Shown: positions 18,740-27,176 of the stretch, piece by piece
Layout: every line of letters begins with the position of its first letter
Numbering within the stretch: the first letter of the stretch is position 1
Assembly: GCF_010645075.1 (NCBI RefSeq)
Contig: NZ_JAADZV010000014.1
Span: 1 to 64,000, forward strand
DNA from: Flavobacterium limi
GTDB taxonomy: Bacteria; Bacteroidota; Bacteroidia; Flavobacteriales; Flavobacteriaceae
Length of the DNA: 64,000 nt
Direction: 5' to 3'
Program-made: the position numbers and the translations under genes
The notes under the pieces: generated by a model
Told to the model about the DNA's origin: nothing
What the model saw: only the letters and a program-made list of their open reading frames with translations
Databases searched by the model: none

Positions 18740-19789
18740 TTATTTAATGATCTTGATAGCTGATTGTTCGTTGAGATAGGCACTATTGGAAATCACGATC
18801 TGATCTGTCTTCTGCAGACCATCTTTGATGAATACTTTATTGTTCTCAAATTTATTGATTGTTACCGGCTGGCGTTTTACTTTGTTATTTTCAACAATAA
18901 AAACAAATGCTTTGTTTCCGTCAGCCTCAATAAGCGAATTATACGGAATGATGACAAAATCTTCGGAGTGTTCTGCATTTATTTCAGCTTTTCCAAACAT
19001 TCCGACTGCTGGTCTGCTTTTTTTAAGGTTCAGTTTTAATTCGACCTGAAAAGAACCTAATGCAGCATCTGCCGCCTGCGATTTTCTAAAAATAAAGGCA
19101 TCAAATTTTTCGTCAGGATATCCGTCAAGAGTTACAATTGCTTTCTGTCCTGTTTTTACTGCTGCCCATTCTTTGTCTGTTAATCCTACTTTCAACAGAT
19201 AATTATTGTTCTGACTGGTTTCGTTTATAGCCAGAATTGGAGCTCCTGCACCGACTACTTCACCTTCATTTGCTATTTTTTTGGAAACAAAACCATCCGC
19301 AGCAGCGTATATTTTGGAATAACGGGCATTAAAAGCAACAGCATCTTTCTGTTTCCTCGCAATATCGAGTCCTGTTTTTGTATTCTGAAGCTGTTCTAAT
19401 GTATACACACTGTCTTTGTACAAATTGCTTGCACGTTTATAATCACGTTCGTATTTTTTAAGATTCAGATCAGTTTGGTTTAAACCTGCATTAATCTCTG
19501 TTTCATCTAATGATGCCAGAAGCTGTCCTTTCTTAAAAAACTGACCCTCTTCTACATAAATACGATTGATGATCCCTCCTATTTTAAAGCCGTAACTGGC
19601 CTGGTTTTCTGTCGTCACTAAACCCGATGCACTTATCGTATTGCTGAGTGCCAAAGATTGGACTGATGCTGTTTTTACCGCAATAATATCTGCGTTTTCA
19701 AACGGTGAATTTTCTTTTTTTTCTTCTTTACAAGCGTAAAAAAGCGGAAGGGCAAGAAGTATTATTATTGTTATCTTTCTCATGATCAT
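18740..19789 (-). CDS. Efflux periplasmic adaptor (membrane fusion protein), lipoprotein
   Basis: Connects the RND pump to the outer-membrane channel. The lipobox FYAC gives Cys20. The chain has the usual order: beta-barrel/lipoyl half (GGIINRIYVEEGQFFKKGQLLA near residue 71), a helical hairpin (about residues 100-150), the second lipoyl half (SKIYAAADGFVSKKIANEGE), a barrel domain and a C-terminal membrane-proximal domain. Length of 349 is usual. Six bp separate it from the TolC-like gene upstream. An alternative ATG two codons in makes little difference. Confidence 0.92.
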   Translation of the reverse strand: MIMRKITIIILLALPLFYACKEEKKENSPFENADIIAVKTASVQSLALSNTISASGLVTTENQASYGFKIGGIINRIYVEEGQFFKKGQLLASLDETEINAGLNQTDLNLKKYERDYKRASNLYKDSVYTLEQLQNTKTGLDIARKQKDAVAFNARYSKIYAAADGFVSKKIANEGEVVGAGAPILAINETSQNNNYLLKVGLTDKEWAAVKTGQKAIVTLDGYPDEKFDAFIFRKSQAADAALGSFQVELKLNLKKSRPAVGMFGKAEINAEHSEDFVIIPYNSLIEADGNKAFVFIVENNKVKRQPVTINKFENNKVFIKDGLQKTDQIVISNSAYLNEQSAIKIIK

Positions 19790-19795
19790 TTGTTT

Positions 19796-21127
19796 TTAGT
19801 TAAAAGTAAAAGTGGCGTTGGCTCTTTCTAATTCTGCAAAAGCAATCCAGGAATTATAAAGCGAAATATTGGTGTTGAGCTGTGCATTTACCCACTGGTT
19901 CTGCGCATCCAGCAGTTCGATATAAATCGCCTGTCCCTCTTTATAGAGCTTAGTAATATCGTCGTTGTACTTTTTGGATGCAACTTTCTGGTTTTTATCT
20001 GCATAGAATTGCTCCAAAGCCGACTTTAGATTGTTCTGCGAAACCTGAAACTGCAGCAGTAACTGCTGTTTGACATTATCAGTGTGGGAACTTATTTTTT
20101 TCTGATCCTCTTCGACTTGCTTGAGTTTATATTTGTTTTTATTTCCTGAAAAAATGTTCCATTCCAGGCCCACTCCGGCAAAATAATAGCGTGAGTTTTT
20201 ATCCACTTCAAAATCAAAATCCTGAATTCCGAAATCGGCAAAACCATTTACTTTTGGCAGCCAGTACGAATTAGTCAGTTTGCTTACATTTTCATTGATT
20301 TCTTTTGCCTGAGTCAGCTTTTGCAGCTCCTCCCTATTTTGGGTATTTTCTGTAATAGCATCTATTGGCGGTGATTCACCCTCATCAGTTTCTATTGTTG
20401 TATCCAGTTTTTGATTCAATAAAAAATTAAAATACGATCTGGCATTATTACTGGTTTGTCTGGCGGTTTCTAAATTAGCCTGAATGCGGATTACCTCATT
20501 ATCGCTTCGTAAAACGGCTGTTCGGTTTATTTTTTCATTTCTGAATAAAGCCTGATTTACCCTTTGGTTTTCTTTGACCAAAGCCAGAGCGTCTTCGTAA
20601 ATCTTAACTCCCTCAACCGACTGCAGGTATTTGTAATAGGCAATTTTGATTTCCTTCACTAACTCTCTCTGGTAGATTTCTAATTCTATTTTTTGAAGTG
20701 TAGTCTGCTGGGTTTTGATTCTTTTATTATAAATGATTTCAAAATTCAGCAATGGCATTGTGGTATGAATTTTAGCATCATAAAAATTATCCGGATTTAT
20801 CAAAACCGACTGGTTTTCTAACATCGGGAAAGTGTTCGAATTGGTGATCTGATTTAAAGTACTGTAAACCGGATTCAGCATATCACCAATGGGAATATCA
20901 ATAGTTCTTCCCCCATCTGCTTTAGTGTAACTTCCGTTTAAGGAAACAGTCGGATAAAACAAAGCCCGAGCTTCTTTTAAGGCATACATACTTTTGCTGA
21001 TGTCAAAATTATGCTGCCTGATTACTTCGTTATTTTTTAAGCCAGTCTGTATATAACTGTCCAGCTTATTCTGTGCATACCCTAAATATCCTAGACAGAG
21101 TATTGCAAAAATTAGTTTAATTTTCAT
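19796..21127 (-). CDS. TolC-family outer-membrane efflux protein
   Basis: Forms the outer-membrane and periplasmic exit duct for the RND pump. A type I signal peptide (LCLGYLGYAQ, cut near residue 19) precedes about 420 residues. These are mostly amphipathic helix with two repeated halves, including the closing motif YNSWIAFAELERANAT. No lipobox is visible. First structural gene behind tetR; a TetR-type operator lies 22-34 bp before its ATG, so the efflux genes can be repressed separately from tetR. Confidence 0.92.
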   Translation of the reverse strand: MKIKLIFAILCLGYLGYAQNKLDSYIQTGLKNNEVIRQHNFDISKSMYALKEARALFYPTVSLNGSYTKADGGRTIDIPIGDMLNPVYSTLNQITNSNTFPMLENQSVLINPDNFYDAKIHTTMPLLNFEIIYNKRIKTQQTTLQKIELEIYQRELVKEIKIAYYKYLQSVEGVKIYEDALALVKENQRVNQALFRNEKINRTAVLRSDNEVIRIQANLETARQTSNNARSYFNFLLNQKLDTTIETDEGESPPIDAITENTQNREELQKLTQAKEINENVSKLTNSYWLPKVNGFADFGIQDFDFEVDKNSRYYFAGVGLEWNIFSGNKNKYKLKQVEEDQKKISSHTDNVKQQLLLQFQVSQNNLKSALEQFYADKNQKVASKKYNDDITKLYKEGQAIYIELLDAQNQWVNAQLNTNISLYNSWIAFAELERANATFTFN

Positions 21128-21149
21128 TTATTGTACATTGTTTATAATT

Positions 21150-21162
21150 TGAACGACGTTCA
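21150..21162. promoter_or_regulatory. TetR-type operator before the tolC-like gene
   Basis: TGAACGACGTTCA is a perfect 6+1+6 palindrome. The same arms occur around a T instead of A at 21848-21860 upstream of tetR. It lies between the tetR stop and the TolC-like start. Confidence 0.75.
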
Positions 21163-21183
21163 TTTTTTTGGTTAAAATTTTTT

Positions 21184-21801
21184 TTAAAGTTTTTCTATCA
21201 TTTTTAAATACTCATTGTATCCGTCATACAAAATGGTATCCGGATTTGTAAGATTTACGTTTTTAATCCTCTGATGAATTTCAAGACAGCACATACCGTG
21301 TACCAGACTCCAAACCATAAACGACAGAGGTTCTACACTGTGACCTTTAAAATGTCCTTTATTTATACATTCTTCAATAGTTTTTTTAACTAATTCAAAT
21401 GCTGAACATCCTTCCTCCCAATCTTCATTTTCAGATTCTTTCAGGAATTCTATTGGAGCTTTTAGATTAAACATTAAATCGTACATTTCAGAATTTTCAA
21501 GGGCAAATTTGATATACGTAAAACCCATTTTTTTTAGCCTTTCTTTCGGATCTTCTATAGTATATAAATCCATAAAATAACTATCTAATTCCTGAAAACC
21601 TATTGTATGAAGATCATGTAAAATATCATTTTTATCTTTAAAATAAACATAAACAGTACCTACACTGTAGTTAATTTCTTCAGCAATATTTCTTATGGTA
21701 GTCTGTTCAATTCCTTTTTCTACAAAAAGCTTTTTAGCACCTTTTAATATCAGGGCTTTTAGAGCTTCTTTTTCTCTTGCTTTTCTATCAACTATACTCA
21801 T
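21184..21801 (-). CDS. TetR/AcrR-family repressor of the efflux operon
   Basis: 205-residue repressor. The N-terminal helix-turn-helix reads GIEQTTIRNIAEEINYSVGT then VYVYFKDKNDIL (residues about 30-60), followed by a helical ligand-binding domain. It heads the efflux operon. Two matching palindromes, one in its own promoter and one before the tolC-like gene, point to autoregulation and operon control, relieved by an unknown pump substrate. Confidence 0.92.
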   Translation of the reverse strand: MSIVDRKAREKEALKALILKGAKKLFVEKGIEQTTIRNIAEEINYSVGTVYVYFKDKNDILHDLHTIGFQELDSYFMDLYTIEDPKERLKKMGFTYIKFALENSEMYDLMFNLKAPIEFLKESENEDWEEGCSAFELVKKTIEECINKGHFKGHSVEPLSFMVWSLVHGMCCLEIHQRIKNVNLTNPDTILYDGYNEYLKMIEKL

Positions 21802-21829
21802 AATTATTTCTTTCCAGCATTACTTCTGT

Positions 21830-21837
21830 CAAAGATA
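21830..21837 (-). promoter_or_regulatory. Putative -7 box of the tetR promoter
   Basis: On the minus strand it reads TATCTTTG (TAnnTTTG). The palindromic operator lies just upstream, in the space expected between the -33 and -7 elements. Confidence 0.55.
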
Positions 21838-21846
21838 TAAAATAAA

Positions 21847-21861
21847 ATGAACGTCGTTCAT
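21847..21861. promoter_or_regulatory. TetR-type operator before tetR
   Basis: ATGAACGTCGTTCAT is a perfect 7+1+7 palindrome sharing its arms with the site at 21150-21162. It lies 45 bp before the tetR ATG and overlaps the promoter spacer. Confidence 0.8.
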
Positions 21862-21890
21862 TTTTTATTTAGTTAAATATTTTATGCCAG

Positions 21891-22658
21891 TTAGGCTTGT
21901 AATCTCGCACTAATACCTTTATTGTTCAATAACTTGTAAGCCACTTTTGGCAAAAATCTATTCAAAAAATAAATTGCTTTTGTATCGCCAACACGAATAG
22001 TGTAAGTATTATTTTTTAGTCCTTTTATCAGAGCATCAATCAGCACATGAGGTGTTATCGATTTACCTTCCATTCCAACAGACATATTTGTTTTTACCAG
22101 TGGCGGTAATAACTCAAAAACTTTAAGGCTGCTTCCTATTATCTGTAAATGATCACGTAACGATTCTGTATAAAAACGTACGGCAGCTTTTGATGCAGAA
22201 TAAGTTGGTACAAGATTCGACGGGGTATAACTTAATATAGATGATGTATTAATTATGGCCGATTCTTTTCTGCTTTTAAGCATATCTAAGAAAAGATCGT
22301 TTAAAAGAATAACACCAAGGTAATTGGTATTAATTTCTATAGCTGCTTTTTCAAAATGTTTCGAATTGCTAAAACCTAAGTTATTCTGGCCATACATTAT
22401 TCCAGCGTTATTGTACAGTATATCAATCCCGCCCATTTCATTGATTTGATTGTATAAGGCAACTGCTGCTTCCCTGCTTGATGCATCACTTTTGATAGTT
22501 GTAATCGATGGATACATTTTTTTGGCCAGATCTAATTTCTTCTGATCCCTTCCTGTGATGATCACTTTTGCTCCTTCTTCAACAAATTGTTTTGCAGCTT
22601 CTAATCCGATTCCTGCAGAACCACCGGTGATCAAAATTGTTTTTCCTTTTAGTTCCAT
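21891..22658 (-). CDS. SDR-family oxidoreductase
   Basis: Short-chain dehydrogenase/reductase of 255 residues, the classical length. The nucleotide-binding motif is TGGSAGIGLEAAKQ, NNAGIMYG supplies the structural Asn-Ala-Gly, and the catalytic Ser is in NTSSILSY with Tyr and Lys in YSASKAAVRFY. The Arg after the cofactor strand (ITGRDQKK) suggests NADP(H). Substrate not predictable. It is divergent from an HxlR regulator and probably its target. Confidence 0.9.
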   Translation of the reverse strand: MELKGKTILITGGSAGIGLEAAKQFVEEGAKVIITGRDQKKLDLAKKMYPSITTIKSDASSREAAVALYNQINEMGGIDILYNNAGIMYGQNNLGFSNSKHFEKAAIEINTNYLGVILLNDLFLDMLKSRKESAIINTSSILSYTPSNLVPTYSASKAAVRFYTESLRDHLQIIGSSLKVFELLPPLVKTNMSVGMEGKSITPHVLIDALIKGLKNNTYTIRVGDTKAIYFLNRFLPKVAYKLLNNKGISARLQA

Positions 22659-22700
22659 AATTTTTTAGTTTAATTTATTATCTGTATATTTGCTTTCAAA

Positions 22701-22745
22701 ATGCAAGTACAAATATAAACACATTTACTTGTAAAATGCAAGTAA
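22701..22745. promoter_or_regulatory. HxlR-type operator region between SDR and hxlR genes
   Basis: ATGCAAGTA occurs twice (22701-22709 and 22737-22744/5). The second copy forms an inverted repeat with TTACTTG at 22725-22731 (TTACTTG-N7-CAAGTAA). The SDR promoter (minus strand TATATTTG at 22717-22710, TTG at 22741-22739, 21-bp spacer) is embedded in these half-sites, so binding should repress the SDR gene. A plus-strand TATATTTG at 22685-22692 may serve the regulator. Confidence 0.65.
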
Positions 22746-22761
22746 TTATAAAATTATTTTT

Positions 22762-23190
22762 ATGAAAACTCAAAAAAAGAGATCAGACTGCCCGGTAAGC
22801 TTTTCCCTTGAAGCCTTTGGTGATAAGTGGTCACTGCTGATTGTGAGAGATTTAATGCTGCATAAAAAATGTACTTATGGCGAACTTGCAAAGTCTGATG
22901 AGAAGATAGCAACCAATATTCTGGCGGCAAGACTGCTATCTTTAGAAGAAAACGGAATTATTCAGAAACTGGAACATCCGGACAGCAAAGCCAAAGTATT
23001 GTATCAATTGACACAGAAAGGAATAGATTTAATTCCGATAATTGTTGAGATCAATTTATGGGCGGAAAAGTATATGGAAATTCCTGAAAAAAGAAAAGAA
23101 TTAGTATCTCAAATGAATGCTGACAAAGAGGGATTTATTAGAAACAGTATTAATGAGCTTAAGGCAGCCCATATTGAAAAAACGAAATGA
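22762..23190 (+). CDS. HxlR-family winged-helix regulator
   Basis: 142-residue MarR/HxlR-like regulator. The start CPVSFSLEAFGDKWSLLIVRDL is diagnostic, with the conserved N-terminal Cys often used for redox or electrophile sensing. The winged helix continues through YGELAKSDEKIATNILAARL, LEENGII and the wing YQLTQKGIDL. It is divergent from the SDR gene with a symmetric operator between them. Members commonly sense aldehydes, quinones or other electrophiles; here that is inference. Confidence 0.92.
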   Translation: MKTQKKRSDCPVSFSLEAFGDKWSLLIVRDLMLHKKCTYGELAKSDEKIATNILAARLLSLEENGIIQKLEHPDSKAKVLYQLTQKGIDLIPIIVEINLWAEKYMEIPEKRKELVSQMNADKEGFIRNSINELKAAHIEKTK

Positions 23191-23253
23191 TAAAACTATT
23201 CCATTGTCCGTAAAATTAATGTGACAGGGTTTTTGACAATTTTTTGAGAGAGG

Positions 23254-23361
23254 TTAAAACATAGGCATAGACGAAAAACGTGAGTCCTCTCCTTGGGCTG
23301 TAGGTTTTTCAGAAGTATAATTTACATTAGCAGTAATGCTCCAATTCTTATCTAAACTCAA
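23254..23361 (-). pseudogene. Fragment of an outer-membrane beta-barrel protein (possible TonB-dependent receptor)
   Basis: The minus strand reads LSLDKNWSITANVNYTSEK, then a polar turn (PTAQGEDSRFSSMPMF) and a stop. Alternating hydrophobic residues and the D-K-N-W-S start resemble a barrel strand pair near the end of TonB-dependent receptors. It is only 35 codons long and has no start, and its upstream end coincides to within about 10 bp with the truncated end of the DoxX fragment. Family call is tentative. Confidence 0.35.
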
Positions 23362-23676
23362 GGGTAGCTGGTTTGCCAGCACCAGAATATTTAGGCAATT
23401 TTTGTTGGCTTTTTTGAAATTCTTTGTGGCACCTTAATCCTAATCGGACTTTTTATACGTTTAGCAAGTATTCCAATTATCATCATCATGCTTGTAGCAA
23501 TCGCAACGACAAAAGGAGAAATTCTAAAAAACGATGGCTTCTGGAAAATGCTTCATGAAAGCAGGACTGACTGGGCAATGTTACTTGGAGGAATCTTTCT
23601 TTTAATTGAAGGAGCCGGTAAATGGTCGTTTGATAAGAAATTAAGCCAAAATAAAAAGAGAAGAAGAATAATTTAA
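23362..23676 (+). pseudogene. DoxX-family membrane protein, 5'-truncated and frameshifted
   Basis: The plus strand reads GLPAPEYL, then after a one-base shift at 23394 AIFVGFFEILCGTLILIGLF, RLASIPIIIIMLVAIATTKG, FWKMLHESRTDWAMLLGGIF and LLIEGAGKWSFDKKL. This is the back half to two-thirds of a DoxX protein with two or three of its four membrane helices. The N-terminal helix is missing. The uninterrupted part from the internal ATG at 23488 (62 codons) is unlikely to be an independent gene. The stretch from 23677 to the next gene holds nothing recognisable. Confidence 0.7.
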
Positions 23677-23828
23677 ACATATAGCATTTTTTTAACCAGC
23701 TCTGCCTGATGATCACTTTGTACAATAAACAAATTGAGTAGTATTTTGTATCAAAAATTCCGTATTCTGTATAATTTATTAATCGGCCCCAATAGTACAT
23801 TTGAGGTGAATAATTTAATTTACATATT

Positions 23829-24677
23829 ATGACAGTTTCTTCTATTTTTTTAAACGGCAGTAAAATATCCAAAAAGTCAAAACTGATAAAACCCGGCACA
23901 CCTCTCTTAAAACTTCTAACACTTCTTACAGCCTTTTTGTGCTGTAGTCAAACTGAGATTTCAGCCCAGACCCAAATTCCTGTTAATAAAAGAAAAAAAA
24001 TATTAATAGTCGTTTCAAGTCAGGACAAAAAGGGTGAGCCTAATATTACAGCAGGTTTTTGGTTTCCTGAACTTACACATCCACTGGAAGTCTATGACAA
24101 AGAAGGCTACGATATTGATATTGCAAGTCCTAAGGGAGGACTTCCTCCATTTGACGGTTTTAATTTGACAGATCCTGTTAACAGCTGGTTTTGGACCAAT
24201 CCTAAATACCGCAATAAACTTGGCACTACCATAAAATTTTCAGATGTAAATCCATCAAATTACATTGCCATACAAATGGTTGGAGGACATGGTCCGATGT
24301 TTGATTTTACAGACAATAAGGAACTGCATTACATAACCAGAAAAATATATGAAAATAATGGAATTGTCAGTGCAGTTTGCCATGGTCCGGCCGGATTAAT
24401 CAATCTGAAACTGAGCAACGGCAAACTTCTGATTGATGGAAAAAGAATCACTGCCTTTTCCGCAGCAGAGGAACAAAACAGGGATTTTACTAGATTTGTA
24501 CCTTTTGAACTGGAAAAAAAACTAAAAGAAAATGGTGCTGTTTTTGAGAAAGCGGCCGAAATATTCGGTGTAAAAGTCTGTACCGACAGCCGAATTGTAA
24601 CAGGCCAGAATCCTGCTTCTGCCCACGAGTTCGGGGAAGCTGTAGTTGCAGCAATAAAAAGTCTGCAACAAAATTAA
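23829..24677 (+). CDS. Secreted DJ-1/PfpI-family protein (Hsp31/glyoxalase III-like)
   Basis: 282-residue member of the DJ-1/PfpI superfamily with a candidate nucleophile Cys184 in SAVCHGPAGL (nucleophile elbow, next to His185). Glu81 in FWFPELTHP is the expected acidic partner. The VGGHGPMFDF loop matches Hsp31/YhbO-like proteins that act as glyoxalases or deglycases. Unlike most relatives it has an N-terminal extension with a hydrophobic run (residues about 24-42) ending ISAQ, so it is probably exported. The AraC gene follows 42 bp later and may be its regulator. Activity unproven. Confidence 0.8.
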   Translation: MTVSSIFLNGSKISKKSKLIKPGTPLLKLLTLLTAFLCCSQTEISAQTQIPVNKRKKILIVVSSQDKKGEPNITAGFWFPELTHPLEVYDKEGYDIDIASPKGGLPPFDGFNLTDPVNSWFWTNPKYRNKLGTTIKFSDVNPSNYIAIQMVGGHGPMFDFTDNKELHYITRKIYENNGIVSAVCHGPAGLINLKLSNGKLLIDGKRITAFSAAEEQNRDFTRFVPFELEKKLKENGAVFEKAAEIFGVKVCTDSRIVTGQNPASAHEFGEAVVAAIKSLQQN

Positions 24678-24719
24678 TTTAGCGATTCTAATCTAAAAAT
24701 CAGATTAAAAATTATTAAA

Positions 24720-25610
24720 ATGCATTATAAAAAAATAAGTGATCTGTATAAATCCAACGGATACCCGCCGCCACAGCATCCGCTTTTCGGAATGGCAGTG
24801 CTTGAAAACTCAGGAAGCCCTTCAGGTAAGAATATTGATTATACCAGTAATTTTTACTTAATTGGCTTAAAACGTGTGCAGTCAGGACATATGCATTACG
24901 GTAAAACCACATACGATTATGACAGTGGCAGCATGTTCTTTTTTAAGCCCGGACAGGTTATTTCTATTCGTGATGTGAAACTAGAAGCAAAAGGTTTTGT
25001 GCTTCATATACATGAAGATCTCTTATTAGGGCATCCCCTGCATAAAAACATACAGGAATACGGCTACTTTGATTACGAGGCCAACGAAGCACTGCATCTT
25101 TCTCCACGTGAAGAAGAAATCATGTGGGAACTATACAAAAAACTCGAAACGGAATACCATAACAATCCTGACGAATATACTCTTTCGATTATATTATCCC
25201 ATATTGATTCTATGCTGAATTATGCACAGCGTTTTTACAACCGCCAGTTTATTAACCGAAAAACCATATCAGGAAGTATTGTTACCGCTTTTCACAATTG
25301 CCTCAAAGAATACTTTAACACTGGAAAAGCCCAAAAAGATGGTCTTCCAAATGTGCAGCAAATGGCTTCTATACTTCATGTTTCGCCAAAATACTTAAGC
25401 GATTTACTAAAAGCAGAAACGGGGAAAACAGCGATTGAACTCATTCACATACATCTAATAAGAGAAGCCAAGAACCTTCTCAAAGGAGATGAGAAGAGTA
25501 TCTCTGAAATTGCTTATCAGCTTGGATTTGAAAACTTGCCGTACTTTTCAAGACTTTTCAAAAAACAAACGGATCAGACTCCTTTTAATTACAGAAAATC
25601 AATAAACTAA
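24720..25610 (+). CDS. AraC-family transcriptional regulator
   Basis: 296-residue regulator with an N-terminal cupin-like sensor (GHMHYGKTTYDYDSGSMFFF around residue 58). The C-terminal double helix-turn-helix is typical of the family: VQQMASILHVSPKYLSDLLK, then SISEIAYQLGFENLPYFSRL and FKKQTDQTPFNYRK. It lies 42 bp behind the DJ-1-like gene, and a terminator follows, suggesting a two-gene unit. Effector unknown. Confidence 0.92.
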   Translation: MHYKKISDLYKSNGYPPPQHPLFGMAVLENSGSPSGKNIDYTSNFYLIGLKRVQSGHMHYGKTTYDYDSGSMFFFKPGQVISIRDVKLEAKGFVLHIHEDLLLGHPLHKNIQEYGYFDYEANEALHLSPREEEIMWELYKKLETEYHNNPDEYTLSIILSHIDSMLNYAQRFYNRQFINRKTISGSIVTAFHNCLKEYFNTGKAQKDGLPNVQQMASILHVSPKYLSDLLKAETGKTAIELIHIHLIREAKNLLKGDEKSISEIAYQLGFENLPYFSRLFKKQTDQTPFNYRKSIN

Positions 25611-25631
25611 AAAAGGTATTACTAAAAACAA

Positions 25632-25658
25632 AAAAGCCACTCGATTTGAGTGGCTTTT
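25632..25658 (+). terminator. Terminator after the araC-family gene
   Basis: AAAAGCCACTC pairs perfectly with GAGTGGCTTTT across a 5-nt loop, 21 bp past the stop. The A and T tracts could serve both strands, and it separates this unit from the N-glycan cluster. Confidence 0.85.
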
Positions 25659-25831
25659 GATGTGATCCTAACTAAACAAAATTCGAACCTTTTATTGGAA
25701 GATTTGAAACTTTTAGCCAGCTCTTTTGAGAAAATAATATAATTGAAAACAGAAAAGTATCCCATAATACTGAAACACAAAAGTTTATATAGCACGGAAA
25801 GTTAATTAAAAACCAACAGCAGCATTATAAG

Positions 25832-26836
25832 TTAATTCTGTTTAATAAAATACAGTTGTTGCGGGTCATTTGCAATTGCTACTAAAGCATTGTAAATATA
25901 TTGAGATACCAAAGCACCGCCCTGAATATTTATTAAATCTATATCGTCTTCGGGTGTATGATATTGCGGGTGGCCTCCTGTATGAAATCCTATAGCAGAA
26001 ATAGCAGCTTTATAAAATGATACATGATCTGAGCCTCCAACTTCACCAGCATGTATGACCGGATTCAGGGTACTGTTTTCACCCAATTTCTTCATCAATT
26101 CTACTCCATTCGGAAATGTTCCTGCACCGCCCATGTAAATTTGCTTCTCCTCATTAAGCCTTCCAACCATATCCATATTCAGCATTACTTTCACGGCATT
26201 TTTTTCTACCGGCAAATGAGACACAAAATATTTAGAACCCAATAAGCCTTCTTCTTCCCCACTAAAAGATATAAAAATAATACTCCTTTTAGGTTTGACT
26301 TTAGCATTTGATAATTCCTGAAGTATACACAACAAAGCCGAAACCCCGGATGCATTGTCATCTGCTCCGTTATGAATGGCGAAAGCTTCTTTCTTTTTAC
26401 TTCCCGAATTTTGTCCTCCCCAGCCCCAGTGATCATAATGAGCCCCTATTACTATATATTCATTTTTTAGCTTTTCATCAGAACCTTCGAGATACCCTAC
26501 AACATTTTGAGTATTGACACTATCCGATTTCACTTTATTGATTCCTTCTTTTACAAATAGTTTAAAAGTTTGATAGTAATTTCTGTTGAATTCCTTAAGA
26601 CCATATTTTTTGAAATATCTTTTAATGTAAGATGCCGCTTCATTATTGCCTTTTGTACCAGGAAAACGTCCCTCCATTTTATCAGAAGACAGGTATTTAT
26701 CATGTTTATAAAATGTTTTGGCGTTAATCCCATTCTGACCATTTATAGTGGTATTAAAAAATAATACACTAATGATAAAGACCTGATATTTTAAGTTTTT
26801 AAAAAATAGCATTGTATTTCTTTTTGTAAATTTCAA
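25832..26836 (-). CDS. M28-family zinc aminopeptidase, secreted
   Basis: Predicted di-zinc exopeptidase of 334 residues with a signal peptide ending near NTTINGQ. An internal ATG nine codons in gives an equally good signal. Metal and catalytic motifs are intact: GAHYDHWG (His ligand and Asp), HNGADDNASG (bridging Asp), SFSGEEEGLLGS (catalytic Glu and ligand), NMDMVGR (Asp) and YHTPEDDID (His). It is the last gene of PNGase-sialidase-like-mutarotase-M28, 2 bp from the mutarotase. Pairing with a PNGase suggests use of the peptide part of glycopeptides. Confidence 0.9.
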   Translation of the reverse strand: MKFTKRNTMLFFKNLKYQVFIISVLFFNTTINGQNGINAKTFYKHDKYLSSDKMEGRFPGTKGNNEAASYIKRYFKKYGLKEFNRNYYQTFKLFVKEGINKVKSDSVNTQNVVGYLEGSDEKLKNEYIVIGAHYDHWGWGGQNSGSKKKEAFAIHNGADDNASGVSALLCILQELSNAKVKPKRSIIFISFSGEEEGLLGSKYFVSHLPVEKNAVKVMLNMDMVGRLNEEKQIYMGGAGTFPNGVELMKKLGENSTLNPVIHAGEVGGSDHVSFYKAAISAIGFHTGGHPQYHTPEDDIDLINIQGGALVSQYIYNALVAIANDPQQLYFIKQN

Positions 26837-26838
26837 AA

Positions 26839-27171
26839 TTATTTAAGTTGGAAAATTTTATCCATTAACACCCACTTCTCTCCCGGTTTTGAATCCGGCA
26901 GTGCTTTTTGAAATTTCCACATCAAAGTTTCCCATTCCTGAACTTTTGAATTTGATGCATCCTTTTCTGCTTTTTCTTCGAATGAAAAATCAGAATTGGC
27001 CTCAATAATCATAAACAAACGGTCGGCAACATTATAAATTTCAAGATTGATAATTCCGGAATCTAAAATGCTCTTCTGTACTTCTGGCCAGACGTTTTTA
27101 TGAAATTCGATATATTCGGTAATTAAATCCGGGTCATTTTTTAAGTCCAGGGCAAGGCAAATTTTTTGCAT
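26839..27171 (-). CDS. L-rhamnose mutarotase-family protein
   Basis: 110-residue cytoplasmic protein of the RhaM/DUF718 family, which interconverts sugar anomers. Features are the opening CLALDLKNDPDLITEYIEFH, VWPEV, and the later AEKDASNSKVQEWETLM with the conserved Trp. Family members act on L-rhamnose and related deoxysugars such as L-fucose. Its neighbours are fucosidases and a sialidase-fold enzyme, so L-fucose or L-rhamnose are both possible. It lies between the sialidase-like and M28 genes with 2-5 bp spacings. Confidence 0.85.
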   Translation of the reverse strand: MQKICLALDLKNDPDLITEYIEFHKNVWPEVQKSILDSGIINLEIYNVADRLFMIIEANSDFSFEEKAEKDASNSKVQEWETLMWKFQKALPDSKPGEKWVLMDKIFQLK

Positions 27172-27176
27172 CTTCT

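Noticed and set aside
23488..23676. Independent 62-residue gene
   Set aside because: It is the in-frame tail of the DoxX fragment starting at an internal Met codon, without its own signal or context.
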